Assembly: GCF_900104955.1 (NCBI RefSeq)
Contig: NZ_FNSI01000002.1
Location: 1 to 64,000, forward strand
Reading direction: 5' to 3'
DNA from: Beijerinckia sp. 28-YEA-48
GTDB lineage: Bacteria > Pseudomonadota > Alphaproteobacteria > Rhizobiales > Beijerinckiaceae
Length of the DNA stretch: 64,000 nt
Position 1 is the first letter of the stretch, and each line of letters opens with the position of its first letter. The notes beneath the pieces were generated by a model. It was not told where the DNA came from, ran no database searches, and was given only the letters and a program-made list of their open reading frames with translations. A program made the position numbers and the translations under genes. Positions 43,254-51,937 of this stretch are shown piece after piece.

Positions 43254-44099
43254 ATGGTCGAAGCCGCGCAGATATTGCCGCCCGTTGAAATCGCCCCACC
43301 GCCCGCCGGGGCACAAAGCGAATTGTTACGTGTCGAGGGGCTGACCAAGATCTTCAGCCGCAACGGCAAGAGGGTCATCGCCCTCGATAAGTTCAATCTC
43401 TCCGTCGGCAATGGCGAATTCGTCGCCATCGTCGGCCCGTCTGGCTGCGGCAAAAGCACGTTCCTCCACATGCTCGGTGGTTTCGAAGCGGTCGACGGCG
43501 GTACGATGACCCTGAGCGGCGCGCGTGTTTCTGGTCCCGGTCCTGATCGCGGCATGCTGTTTCAGGAATATGCGCTTTATCCGTGGCGCACCGTCTACGA
43601 CAATGTCGTCTGGCCGCTGGAAGTACAGAAGGTCGACAGCAAGAAAAAAGCCGAGATCGCCGATAAATTCATCAATATGGTCGGCCTGTCTCAGTTCAAA
43701 GCCCATTATCCCAACGAACTATCGGGCGGTATGAAGCAGCGCGTCGCCCTCGCCCGCCTGCTGGCGCTCGATCCCAAGATTTTCCTGATGGACGAGCCGT
43801 TCGGTGCGCTCGACGCACAGAATCGCGAGCTGCTGCAGGAAGAGCTGGAACGCATCTGGGACGCTTCGCGCAAAACCGTCCTCTTCGTCACCCATGATAT
43901 TGATGAGGCCATCTATCTCGCCGACCGCGTCATTGTCTTCACCGCTCGCCCCGGCCGTATCAAGGCCGATATCCGCATCAAGCTTGAACGGCCGCGCGCG
44001 ATGGAGATCAAGAAATCCGCCGCTTACACGCAATACCGCAACCAGATCTGGGACCTCCTGCGCGAAGAAGTGTTGCGCGCGCGCGAGGAGTATGCGTGA
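43254..44099 (+). CDS. ABC transporter ATP-binding protein, SsuB/TauB type
   Basis: 281-residue ATPase with Walker A GPSGCGKST, signature LSGGMKQRVALARL, Walker B IFLMDEPFGALD and switch His in VTHDIDEA. The N-terminus has a proline-rich tail of about 20 residues before the core. It couples to the two permeases that follow, the first of which starts in its stop codon (TGATG). Confidence 0.94.
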   Translation: MVEAAQILPPVEIAPPPAGAQSELLRVEGLTKIFSRNGKRVIALDKFNLSVGNGEFVAIVGPSGCGKSTFLHMLGGFEAVDGGTMTLSGARVSGPGPDRGMLFQEYALYPWRTVYDNVVWPLEVQKVDSKKKAEIADKFINMVGLSQFKAHYPNELSGGMKQRVALARLLALDPKIFLMDEPFGALDAQNRELLQEELERIWDASRKTVLFVTHDIDEAIYLADRVIVFTARPGRIKADIRIKLERPRAMEIKKSAAYTQYRNQIWDLLREEVLRAREEYA

Positions 44100-44911
44100 T
44101 GGCCATGGCTGTCGAAGAAGCAATGCCGGAAACGCTCGCCCAGCGGCAAAACCTGCCCGGTGTCGGCTGGCTGCTGCCGATCGCTGTTCTGGTCGTCTGG
44201 GAACTGGCGGGCCAGAACGGTCTTCTGCCGCGCTATCTCATCGCTCCATCGGCCATCGTCAAGACATGGTCGGAGATGGCGATCTCGGGAGAGCTCTGGC
44301 AGCACGTCCGCTCGAGCATGTTTCGACAATCCGTGAGCCTGCTGTGCGGCGCCACCTGCGGTACGATCATCGGCGTCCTTGCCGGCACGTTTGGCCCGAT
44401 CGGGCGCTTCTATGAACCACTCATTTCGCTGATTTACCCGGTGCCGAAGGTCGCGATCCTGCCGATCATCTTCGCCTGGTTCGGCCTTGGCGACCTGTCG
44501 AAGATCGTGGTGATGACCGTCTCGATCTTCTTTCCGACCTATATCGCCGCCTATCATGGTGCACGGTCGGTGAATAAAGTGCATCTGTGGACGGCACTCA
44601 ACGCCGGTGCTGGTCGCGCCAAGATTATTCGCAGCGTCGTCATTCCCAGCGCCCTACCCGATATTTTCAACGGCCTGCGCATCGCTCTTGCTCTTTCCTT
44701 CGTCCTGATGGTGACGACCGAACTCGTCGTCTCCAATAGCGGCCTTGGCTATGTGGTTGCCCGTGCCGAAGAAAACATGCGGTTCGATCGCATGTATGCG
44801 GCAATCCTAACCATCGCTCTCATCGGCTTCTGCGCCGACCGACTGCTCCTGGCCATACGCAAGCGCCTGCTCGTCGGCCAATTGCTCGGAAAGGACCAAG
44901 GCCATGGCTGA
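44099..44911 (+). CDS. ABC transporter permease, SsuC/TauC type, subunit 1
   Basis: 270-residue membrane protein with about six hydrophobic segments. The cytoplasmic coupling motif is ALNAGAGRAKIIRSVVIPSALPDIFNGLRIALALS (EAA loop, residues 165-200, read in parts). Start ATG 44099 overlaps the ATPase stop. A heterodimer with the next permease is expected, because the two sequences differ. Confidence 0.92.
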   Translation: MAMAVEEAMPETLAQRQNLPGVGWLLPIAVLVVWELAGQNGLLPRYLIAPSAIVKTWSEMAISGELWQHVRSSMFRQSVSLLCGATCGTIIGVLAGTFGPIGRFYEPLISLIYPVPKVAILPIIFAWFGLGDLSKIVVMTVSIFFPTYIAAYHGARSVNKVHLWTALNAGAGRAKIIRSVVIPSALPDIFNGLRIALALSFVLMVTTELVVSNSGLGYVVARAEENMRFDRMYAAILTIALIGFCADRLLLAIRKRLLVGQLLGKDQGHG

Positions 44912-45719
44912 TACAGCTCTCAGCTTGCCGGCGCCCCGCCCGACACGCTTCATCGCTTGGCTGGATCCGGTGGTGCGGCTCTATCCGATCGCTATCGTTC
45001 TGGCGCTCTGGGAGATCGTCGCCCATTCCGGCACCATATCGCCGCTGCTCCTGCCGCCAGTCGAAAAGGTCGCGTATGAATTCTGGCGGTTTGCCGCCAG
45101 TGGCGATCTTGCCTTCCACGGCTTAATCACTCTGCAACGTGCGCTGATCGGATTTTTGTCGGCCGTCGCAGTCGGCGTGCTGATCGGGACGGCGCTCGCC
45201 CGCGTCAAGACTTTCAACCGGATCGTCGAGCCGATCTTCACCTTCGGCTATCCGATCCCCAAAATCGCGCTCTATCCGGTTTTCATCTTCATTTTCGGCT
45301 TTGGCGATGCCTCGAAGATCGTACTGATTTTCCTGGAGTGCCTTTATCCAATCACCATCCAAACCATGCACGGCATGCGCAGCGCCGAGAAGGTACTCGT
45401 CTGGGCCGCCCGAAATTATGGAGCTTCTAGCATGCGCATCTTTTGGCGCGTTCTGGTCCCCTCGGCGGCTCCGTCGATTTTCGCTGGCATTCGCATCGCT
45501 TTGCCGATCTCGATGATCGTCACCATCATCACCGAACTCATCGGCGAGAGCCGCGGCCTCGGCTATGTCATCTCCTTCGCCTCGGCTTCTTTCGAGCCGG
45601 CGCGCGCCATGGCCGCCTTTGTCGCCATCGCCGCCATAGGCTTCACGCTGGATCGTTCGCTCAACTGGCTGCGCGGGCGCGTCATCCATTGGCAGGGCAG
45701 CACCTACTCGCTCACCTGA
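44904..45719 (+). CDS. ABC transporter permease, SsuC/TauC type, subunit 2
   Basis: 271-residue permease. The EAA loop is AARNYGASSMRIFWRVLVPSAAPSIFAGIRIALPIS (around residues 170-205, read in parts). It overlaps subunit 1 by eight bases. Two different permeases with two binding proteins make an uncommon composition for this importer family. Confidence 0.92.
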   Translation: MADTALSLPAPRPTRFIAWLDPVVRLYPIAIVLALWEIVAHSGTISPLLLPPVEKVAYEFWRFAASGDLAFHGLITLQRALIGFLSAVAVGVLIGTALARVKTFNRIVEPIFTFGYPIPKIALYPVFIFIFGFGDASKIVLIFLECLYPITIQTMHGMRSAEKVLVWAARNYGASSMRIFWRVLVPSAAPSIFAGIRIALPISMIVTIITELIGESRGLGYVISFASASFEPARAMAAFVAIAAIGFTLDRSLNWLRGRVIHWQGSTYSLT

Positions 45720-45748
45720 TTTTCAACGACTTTGCCTTGGAGGCAGAC

Positions 45749-47080
45749 ATGGCACGCACGCAACAAGGGACTTCTCTTTCCTACAACGGCTACTATCGCA
45801 ATCAGACGGCCGAGCCGGATCTCTATCTGTGCGGGGTCCTACGCGGTACACCTGGTGGTGAATATCATCGCCGCTTCTGGCAGCCCGTCTGCTACGAGCG
45901 CGAATTGACCGATGTCCCCCTAAAGGTGCGCGCCCTAGGTGAGGATCTGGTTGTCTTTAAAGATCTCAGTGGACGGATCGGTTGCCTGCATCTGCAGTGC
46001 TGCCACCGCAATTCCTCACTGGAATATGGCATGCTGACCAAGGCCGGCATCATGTGCTGCTATCATGGCCGCGTTTTCGACGTTAGCGGCCGTGTCGTCG
46101 ATATGCCAGGCGAGCCACAGGCCGAGCGGTTCAAAAATGAAGTCTCGCAGGGCGGCTATCCGGTGCATGTTTTCGGCGGCCTCGTCTTCATCTATATGGG
46201 ACCGCCAGAGCGTATTCCCGTTTTCCCGATGCTGGACCGCTTCCAGATTCCCGGACTGCGTCTGGTTCCGGGCGAGCGCCTACCGCTTGACTGCAATTGG
46301 CTGCAGATCAAGGAGAATTCGGTCGATCCGCATCACACCAATATCCTGCATGTCATTCCTCAGATGCGCGGCATGGCGCATTTCGCCGAGGAATTCGCCG
46401 CTTATCCAGAGTTGACCTGGGCGGAGACGCCCGCGGGCGTCATCTATCTTGGCGTGCGCAAGGTCGGATCGAACATCTGGGTGCGTTCAGCCGAAACGTT
46501 TGGCCCGACGATCCATCAGATCAGCTCCATCTTTGAAAGCGGCCAGACGCCAAAGCGCGCCAGTCGGCCTTTCCTGACCTTCTGGACCCTGCCTGTCGAC
46601 AACGAACACAGCCTGAATTTCTTTATCAGCCATGTCGGCGACGACGAGGACATGCCGTTCGAGCAGCGCCGCAGCCTCGAAATGCTCGGTCAATACGAAG
46701 ATCGCCCCTATCATGATCGGCAGCTCATTCCCGGTGACCACGACGCGCAGGTCAGCCAGGGACCGATCAACGTGCATCGCATGGAACATCTGGGCACGCA
46801 GGATCGCGGCATCGTCATGTACCGCCGTTTCATCCGCCGAGGCATTCAGACCGTCGAGAAAGGAGAGGATCCGAAGGCCTTCTTCCTCGCTCAGGCGGAT
46901 GTTCCGCCAACCTTCGCCAACGATCGTGTAACGCCGATTTCGGAACTGTCGATCGACGTCAACGATCCCGCCGCCCTGCGCAGCTTCGGCGACCAGACCG
47001 CCAAGGACTATTTCGCCCATCCGCCCATGCGTTATCTGCTCGATGAGACCGAATTCCTTAAGGAGCGAGCCACCCCATGA
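45749..47080 (+). CDS. Rieske aromatic dioxygenase, phthalate 4,5-dioxygenase type
   Basis: 443-residue Rieske oxygenase. Cluster ligands are Cys84-x-His86 and Cys103-x2-His106, and the mononuclear iron site is D193-x2-H196-x4-H201. FWQPVC, KVRALGEDLVVFKD and VVDMPGEPQ resemble the phthalate dioxygenase/phenoxybenzoate dioxygenase branch. ATG 45749 follows TTGGAGG; the longer frame from 45443 overlaps the permease gene. No reductase gene is adjacent. It is the first enzyme gene after the transporter, so the imported acid is the probable substrate. It overlaps the class II aldolase gene by four bases. Confidence 0.9.
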   Translation: MARTQQGTSLSYNGYYRNQTAEPDLYLCGVLRGTPGGEYHRRFWQPVCYERELTDVPLKVRALGEDLVVFKDLSGRIGCLHLQCCHRNSSLEYGMLTKAGIMCCYHGRVFDVSGRVVDMPGEPQAERFKNEVSQGGYPVHVFGGLVFIYMGPPERIPVFPMLDRFQIPGLRLVPGERLPLDCNWLQIKENSVDPHHTNILHVIPQMRGMAHFAEEFAAYPELTWAETPAGVIYLGVRKVGSNIWVRSAETFGPTIHQISSIFESGQTPKRASRPFLTFWTLPVDNEHSLNFFISHVGDDEDMPFEQRRSLEMLGQYEDRPYHDRQLIPGDHDAQVSQGPINVHRMEHLGTQDRGIVMYRRFIRRGIQTVEKGEDPKAFFLAQADVPPTFANDRVTPISELSIDVNDPAALRSFGDQTAKDYFAHPPMRYLLDETEFLKERATP

Positions 47081-47805
47081 GCCGCGTTTCTGATACCCTG
47101 TCGCGGCTGGCGACAGCCATGCGCATTCTCGCCGCCGATGGACATGACGATATCATCCTCGGGCATATGTCATTTCGCGATCCGCAGGGGCGCGGCCTTT
47201 GGCTTAAGAAAGCGATGCGCGGCATCGACGAGGTTTGGGACGAGCAGGACTTTGTCCTGATCGACTGGGACGGCCATGTCCTCGACAATATCGGCCCGTG
47301 CCATTCCGAATGGCCGATTCATACAGAGATCATGAAAGCGCGGCCGGACATCCATTTCGTCGGGCACACCCATGCGCGCCATGCGGTCATCTTCTCTGCT
47401 GCGAACGAAGACTTGAAAGCGCTCAATCACGAAGGCGCCAATCTCGTTGGTCAAGTCGCCCGCTTCGACAAAACGGCTGGCCTGATCAACACGGTGGCTC
47501 TCGGCACTGAACTAGCCGAATGCCTGGCCGATCGCCCCGTCGTTCTGATGAAAAACCATGGCATCACCTTCGTCGGCGAAACGATCGAGGAAACGACCCT
47601 GAACGGCCTATTCCTCGAGCGCGCCTGCCGCATGCAGGTGATGATGGCTTCGACTGGGTGGAATTGGACAGCTCCCGACGGCACCGGCCATGACCGCAAG
47701 ATGGCGACAAGCGTGGAGGCCGCTCGTAAATACCAGGCGGCTTTCTTCGGCCATTTCGAGCGCCGGCTGCAACGCTCCGAAGCGAATGACGCCAGTCGGC
47801 CATGA
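47077..47805 (+). CDS. Class II aldolase/adducin family protein
   Basis: 242-residue zinc-dependent aldolase-fold protein. Metal ligands are the His-x-His in GHTHARHA near residue 92 and the His of MKNHGITFVG near residue 157. Besides sugar-phosphate aldolases, this family contains decarboxylases of dihydroxyphthalates in some phthalate pathways. Between a phthalate-type Rieske oxygenase and a hydrolase, that role is attractive, but it is inference. It has four-base overlaps on both sides. Confidence 0.88.
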   Translation: MSRVSDTLSRLATAMRILAADGHDDIILGHMSFRDPQGRGLWLKKAMRGIDEVWDEQDFVLIDWDGHVLDNIGPCHSEWPIHTEIMKARPDIHFVGHTHARHAVIFSAANEDLKALNHEGANLVGQVARFDKTAGLINTVALGTELAECLADRPVVLMKNHGITFVGETIEETTLNGLFLERACRMQVMMASTGWNWTAPDGTGHDRKMATSVEAARKYQAAFFGHFERRLQRSEANDASRP

Positions 47806-48596
47806 GCCTGCGCTACACCCCGTCGGGCATGGCCTATTGGGAGGAAGGTCAAGGGCCACCTCTCGTCCTCCTCCATGGCGCCTTGTCCGACTATCGCGTC
47901 TGGTCACCTCAGATCGACGAGTTGGCGCAGCGCTATCGTACGATCGCCGTGAGCCTGCGTGGTTATGTTCCCACACAAGATCAAATGGCCGGCGCGACGG
48001 CACAGCGTCATGCGGATGATCTCGTTGCCTTCTTGCACGACGAGCTTTCAGAACCAGTCACGCTGATTGGTCATTCGCGCGGCGGCCGCATTGCACTCGA
48101 CGTCGCAACGCGCGTAGCCGTCGAGAAGCTCGTCCTTTTCGAGCCTGGAGGCATCGTCGAACCCGATTTTTATAAACAGACGATCGCTGAAGCCACGCCG
48201 ATCAACCCATCCGACGTCCGGCCCATAGTCAGGGCTCTGGTCGCAAGTGGAAGCCGCGAAAAGGCATTGAAGCTTTATATCGACCACGGCCATGGTGCTG
48301 GCGCTTGGCAACGCCTGCCCGAGTGGTATAGGGCCGTCTTAGTCGATAATGCGCCAACGATCGATATGATGATCGCAGACGCGACAATCAAACTGTCGCG
48401 CCGGACCTGCGCAAACATCACCTGTCCGATACACTTGATCGGCGGTAGGGCAAGTCCCCCGGGTTTCGCCCGCGTTATGGATGTTATCCAAGATTGCAAC
48501 TCTCTCGCCAGAAGAGTCATAGTACCTGGGGACCATTTTTCTAATGTCTGCGAGCCAGCGGGCTTCAACGTCGCCCTTCAGGCTTGTCTAAGATGA
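47802..48596 (+). CDS. Alpha/beta hydrolase
   Basis: 264-residue hydrolase. VLLHGALSDYRVW lies near residue 22, the nucleophile elbow GHSRGG near residue 88 and GDHFSNVCEPAGF near residue 245 holds the His. The ARGG-free elbow and length are similar to ring-cleavage product or enol-lactone hydrolases such as 3-oxoadipate enol-lactonase-like proteins. It ends the operon of cluster F. The substrate is unknown. Confidence 0.86.
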   Translation: MSLRYTPSGMAYWEEGQGPPLVLLHGALSDYRVWSPQIDELAQRYRTIAVSLRGYVPTQDQMAGATAQRHADDLVAFLHDELSEPVTLIGHSRGGRIALDVATRVAVEKLVLFEPGGIVEPDFYKQTIAEATPINPSDVRPIVRALVASGSREKALKLYIDHGHGAGAWQRLPEWYRAVLVDNAPTIDMMIADATIKLSRRTCANITCPIHLIGGRASPPGFARVMDVIQDCNSLARRVIVPGDHFSNVCEPAGFNVALQACLR

Positions 48597-48667
48597 AACT
48601 GGTGAGAAACTCCCCACCCACTGCTTGGTGACAGTTTTCACGGTCAAGTTATGTCAATCGACTTACC

Positions 48668-48681
48668 TGGTCCGTCGACCA
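48668..48681. promoter_or_regulatory. Small dyad TGGTC-N4-GACCA
   Basis: A perfect 5-4-5 dyad 72 bases after the hydrolase stop, in the 291-bp gap before the GntR gene. It may be an operator half or the base of a hairpin; support is weak. Confidence 0.25.
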
Positions 48682-48819
48682 TGCTTGTCTCGATAAGATG
48701 CGCTTTGCGCGCTTCTCGGTCCCCGGCCAAGCATTTGAAATCATCAAGGCCACGGCGCTGCCGTGCCTCGTACTCAGCCCCGCTGAGGAGCATCAGTTCT
48801 CCACGATCCCAAATCGGAA

Positions 48820-48839
48820 TTGCCATAAAGTTATAGCAA
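48820..48839. promoter_or_regulatory. Candidate GntR operator
   Basis: TTGCCATAAAGTTATAGCAA is a 20-bp dyad with arms TTGCcATA and TATaGCAA (seven of eight pairs), ending 48 bases before the gntR ATG. Its AT-rich centre fits HutC-type GntR sites. It is the only strong dyad in this promoter region. The rest of the 291-bp gap shows no gene. Confidence 0.5.
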
Positions 48840-48887
48840 AGGGTCCTTTCCGATGTTACGCTTCATCGGAGTTCTCCCGGAGTGCGT

Positions 48888-49796
48888 ATGAAGCCTCGTG
48901 AGTTAGACACGTCGATCGCGTCCTCCGCCGGTTTGGCGTTCCTCGCCGAGCGCTCGCCAATGCCGCTCTATCACCGGCTCTATGTCCTTCTACGCGACGG
49001 CATCGCCAGCGGCACGCATCCGGCAGGTTCAGTCTTGCCGAGCGAGATTGAGCTCAAAGAAACTTTCGGCGTTAGCCGCATCACGGCGAAACGAGCGCTC
49101 GATGAGCTCGCAACCGAAGGACTGGTGGAGCGCGTGCGCGGCCGAGGCACCACGGTGACTGGCCAAGCTGCAGCTTTAGTCGGCGCACGACCGATTAGCG
49201 CGAGTATTGATGGGCTGCTCGAAAGCTTGAACGCTATCGGCCGCGAGACCTCGGTCGAGGTGATCGAATTTGCCTATGTGCCACCACCCGATTTTGCCCG
49301 TATCCCGCTTGCGTTGGAGGCTGGGGCACTGGTGCAGCGCGCCGTGAGAGTCCGCAGCCTGGACGGCGGGCCCCTTTCCCAGTCCACCACCTATGTGCCC
49401 GAACGCATAGGCCGCGCGTACGGCGCCAAAGACCTGGAACAAACCCCGTTGATCGATCTCCTCGAGCGGGCCGGCCTTGTGGTCGGCACAGCCGATCAGT
49501 CGATCACCGCAACTCTCGCCGACAGTTTGACCGCGTCCCGCCTGAAAGTGGGGGTCGGCGCGCCGCTCCTCCTGATGAAGCGCTGCGTCAAGGACACCAA
49601 CGGCAAGCCGGTCCAATATATCGAAATCCTCTATCGCCCGGATCGCTTCGAGTATCGCATGTCGCTGACGCGCGATCAGACGGCCGGACATGGACGGTTC
49701 GAGGCCTCGAAGCCCTCGGCTATCGTTGCGAAGCGCAAAAAGCCGTCGCAACGACCGTCAACGCATTCAAAAACGCAGAAGGGGAAAGGGCGATGA
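48888..49796 (+). CDS. GntR family regulator with UTRA domain (HutC type)
   Basis: 302-residue regulator. The N-terminal winged helix at residues 30-90 includes LPSEIELKETFGVSRITAKRALDELATEGLVERVRGRGT (read in parts). A UTRA-like effector domain follows at about residues 105-260. ATG 48888 with CCGGAG upstream is chosen over the GTG at 48882. A basic lysine-rich tail ends the protein. It overlaps the binding-protein gene by four bases, so it is the first gene of the operon and is probably autoregulated through 48820-48839. Confidence 0.92.
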   Translation: MKPRELDTSIASSAGLAFLAERSPMPLYHRLYVLLRDGIASGTHPAGSVLPSEIELKETFGVSRITAKRALDELATEGLVERVRGRGTTVTGQAAALVGARPISASIDGLLESLNAIGRETSVEVIEFAYVPPPDFARIPLALEAGALVQRAVRVRSLDGGPLSQSTTYVPERIGRAYGAKDLEQTPLIDLLERAGLVVGTADQSITATLADSLTASRLKVGVGAPLLLMKRCVKDTNGKPVQYIEILYRPDRFEYRMSLTRDQTAGHGRFEASKPSAIVAKRKKPSQRPSTHSKTQKGKGR

Positions 49797-51037
49797 CCAG
49801 CAAAATCACAGGCAATGGCTTTCGGATGACGCGGCGCCACGTGATGGCGGGCGCGGCCGGTCTGGGCGTGAGCGCCATCGGCATGCCAGCGGTGCTACGC
49901 GCACAGAACCAGACGTTGAAGATCGGCATTCTGCATCCGGTGACTGGCGGCCTCGCTTACGAGGGAGAACAGAGCCGCAAGGGCGCCCTGCTCGCGCTCG
50001 AAGAAATCAACGCCGCCGGCGGTATCAAGTCGATGGGTGGCGCGAAGCTCGAAGCGATCCTGGCGGATGCCCAATCGAAGCCGGAGGTCGGCGCGGCCGA
50101 GGTCGATCGTCTCGCGGAAGCCGGCGTTCTCGCTATCCAGGGGCCTTATGCGTCCGGCATCGCGCTCGCCACCACCCAAGCCGCCGCCAAACACAACCTG
50201 CCCCATCTCGTTGATGTCGGTGTCGTCGATCAGATCGTGACGCGCGGCTTGCCAAATACATTTCGCTTCGCGCCGGGCTTCGGCAAGGTCACGTCGTTCG
50301 CGCTGGAAGCGCTACAGAAAATCAATGCGGCGGCGGGCAGCCCGGCGAAGACCGCCGTTATCGTCCATGAGGACGGCGCCTTCGGGGCCGGCATGGCGAA
50401 ACTTCTCAATGAAAAGCTGCCGAGCCTCGGCATTCAAGTACTCCAGACCTTAAGCCACCCCACCCCGCAACGCGATTTCACCAATATCGCCTTGCAGATC
50501 CGGCAGGCCAATCCCGATCTCATCATTCCCTCGAACTACAAGAACGACTTCATCCTGATGGCCCGCACGCTGCGGCAGCAGCGCGTGCGCCCGAAAGTCG
50601 CCAATTACGCTTTGCTCGGTGGCGCCGCCTCGAATGTCGCCTTTGCCAAGCAATATCCAGATGCCGCCGAATATATGATGGACTGCAACCACTGGTACAA
50701 TCCAACCAAAGAGCTTTCGAAAGCCTTCGCCAAGAAGGTCGCCGAAAAGGGCTGGGACCTAACCTATGAAGTGATGCTGAACTATTCCTGCATGCGCGTG
50801 CTGGCCGATGCGCTTGAGCGTGCGGCAGCGCCGGATCGCGCCAGGATCATCAGCGCCCTCGCCTCCTCCACCTATAACGATCACATCATGCCCTATGGCC
50901 CGACGAAATTCGTCAACGGCCAGAACGAAGGTGCGCAGCCTGCCAATACGCAAATCCTCAAGGGCAATATCGAGGTGATCTATCCCGGCGAATTCGCCTC
51001 GGCGAAGACCATCTTTCCGATCCCGCAAAACGGCTGA
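49793..51037 (+). CDS. ABC substrate-binding protein, LivK type, Tat-like signal
   Basis: 414-residue binding protein. The N-terminus has MTRRHVMAGAAGLGVSA, an Arg-Arg pair before a hydrophobic core that suggests Tat-dependent export, ending near VLRAQ. It then continues LKIGILHPVTGGLAYEGEQSRKGALLALEEINAAGG (read in parts). This protein is longer than the other two LivK proteins of the window. It belongs to the importer that precedes hyuB/hyuA, so the ligand may be the HyuAB substrate. Confidence 0.9.
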   Translation: MTSKITGNGFRMTRRHVMAGAAGLGVSAIGMPAVLRAQNQTLKIGILHPVTGGLAYEGEQSRKGALLALEEINAAGGIKSMGGAKLEAILADAQSKPEVGAAEVDRLAEAGVLAIQGPYASGIALATTQAAAKHNLPHLVDVGVVDQIVTRGLPNTFRFAPGFGKVTSFALEALQKINAAAGSPAKTAVIVHEDGAFGAGMAKLLNEKLPSLGIQVLQTLSHPTPQRDFTNIALQIRQANPDLIIPSNYKNDFILMARTLRQQRVRPKVANYALLGGAASNVAFAKQYPDAAEYMMDCNHWYNPTKELSKAFAKKVAEKGWDLTYEVMLNYSCMRVLADALERAAAPDRARIISALASSTYNDHIMPYGPTKFVNGQNEGAQPANTQILKGNIEVIYPGEFASAKTIFPIPQNG

Positions 51038-51061
51038 TCGGGGTCTTTCGCGCGGCGCTCA

Positions 51062-51937
51062 ATGATGTTCAATTTTGGCTTGCTTCTTCCCGCCGTGCTG
51101 AATGGAGTGACGACGGGGGCGATCTACGCCCTCATCGCACTCGGCCTCACGTTGATCTACGGCGTGCTGCACATCATCAACTTCGCTCACGGTAGCCTGT
51201 TGATGCTGGCGCTCTATGCCGCGTTCTTTCTCTACACCCTGGCCGGCATTGATCCCTATGTGGCGCTGCTGATCCTGGTGCCAGCCTTTTTCGTGCTGGG
51301 CTACGTGCTGCAGCGCTTCGTCATCCAGCCGACAAGCCATGGGCGCGACGAGAATATCCTGCTCGTCACCCTGGGCCTGGCCATCATCATCGACAATCTG
51401 GCGCTCTGGCTGTGGACCTCGACAACGCGAACGATCGACACCTGGTATGCTTTTGAAGTGGTGGATCTCGGCTTTGCCTTCATCCCGCTGCCGAAAGTCA
51501 TCGCCTTTTTCGGTGCCCTCGCCTTTGCCGCTTTGCTATGGGCCTTGATCTCGTTCACCGATCTCGGCCGGGCAATCCGGGCGGTAGCGCGCGAGCGTGA
51601 CGGAGCACGTCTGGTCGGTATCCGCGTCGAGCATGTCTACGCCATGACATTCGGAATCGGGACGGCAGCGGTGGCAGCCGCCGCCTGCTTTCTGCTGCCG
51701 ACATTCTATGTCACCCCGCAGGTAGGTTATGCTTTCGTGCTTGTCGCCTTCACGACAGTGGTCCTGGGCGGCATGGGCAGTTTCGTCGGCGCGCTCAGCG
51801 CTGGGCTGCTGCTCGGCATCGTCGAAGCCCTGTGCGGGCTTTATCTCGGCGAAAGCCTGGGCCAGCTCGGTATTTTCGTCATCTTTATTCTAATCCTGCT
51901 GTTTCGTCCGATGGGGCTGTTTGGAGCGCGCGCATGA
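51062..51937 (+). CDS. ABC transporter permease, LivH type (hyu region)
   Basis: 291-residue hydrophobic permease. The opening AVLNGVTTGAIYALIALGLTLIYG, NFAHGSLLMLALYA and the coupling loop GIRVEHVYAMTFGIGT identify LivH. Two adjacent ATG codons (51062, 51065) can serve as the start. It overlaps livM by four bases (ATGA). Confidence 0.93.
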   Translation: MMFNFGLLLPAVLNGVTTGAIYALIALGLTLIYGVLHIINFAHGSLLMLALYAAFFLYTLAGIDPYVALLILVPAFFVLGYVLQRFVIQPTSHGRDENILLVTLGLAIIIDNLALWLWTSTTRTIDTWYAFEVVDLGFAFIPLPKVIAFFGALAFAALLWALISFTDLGRAIRAVARERDGARLVGIRVEHVYAMTFGIGTAAVAAAACFLLPTFYVTPQVGYAFVLVAFTTVVLGGMGSFVGALSAGLLLGIVEALCGLYLGESLGQLGIFVIFILILLFRPMGLFGARA

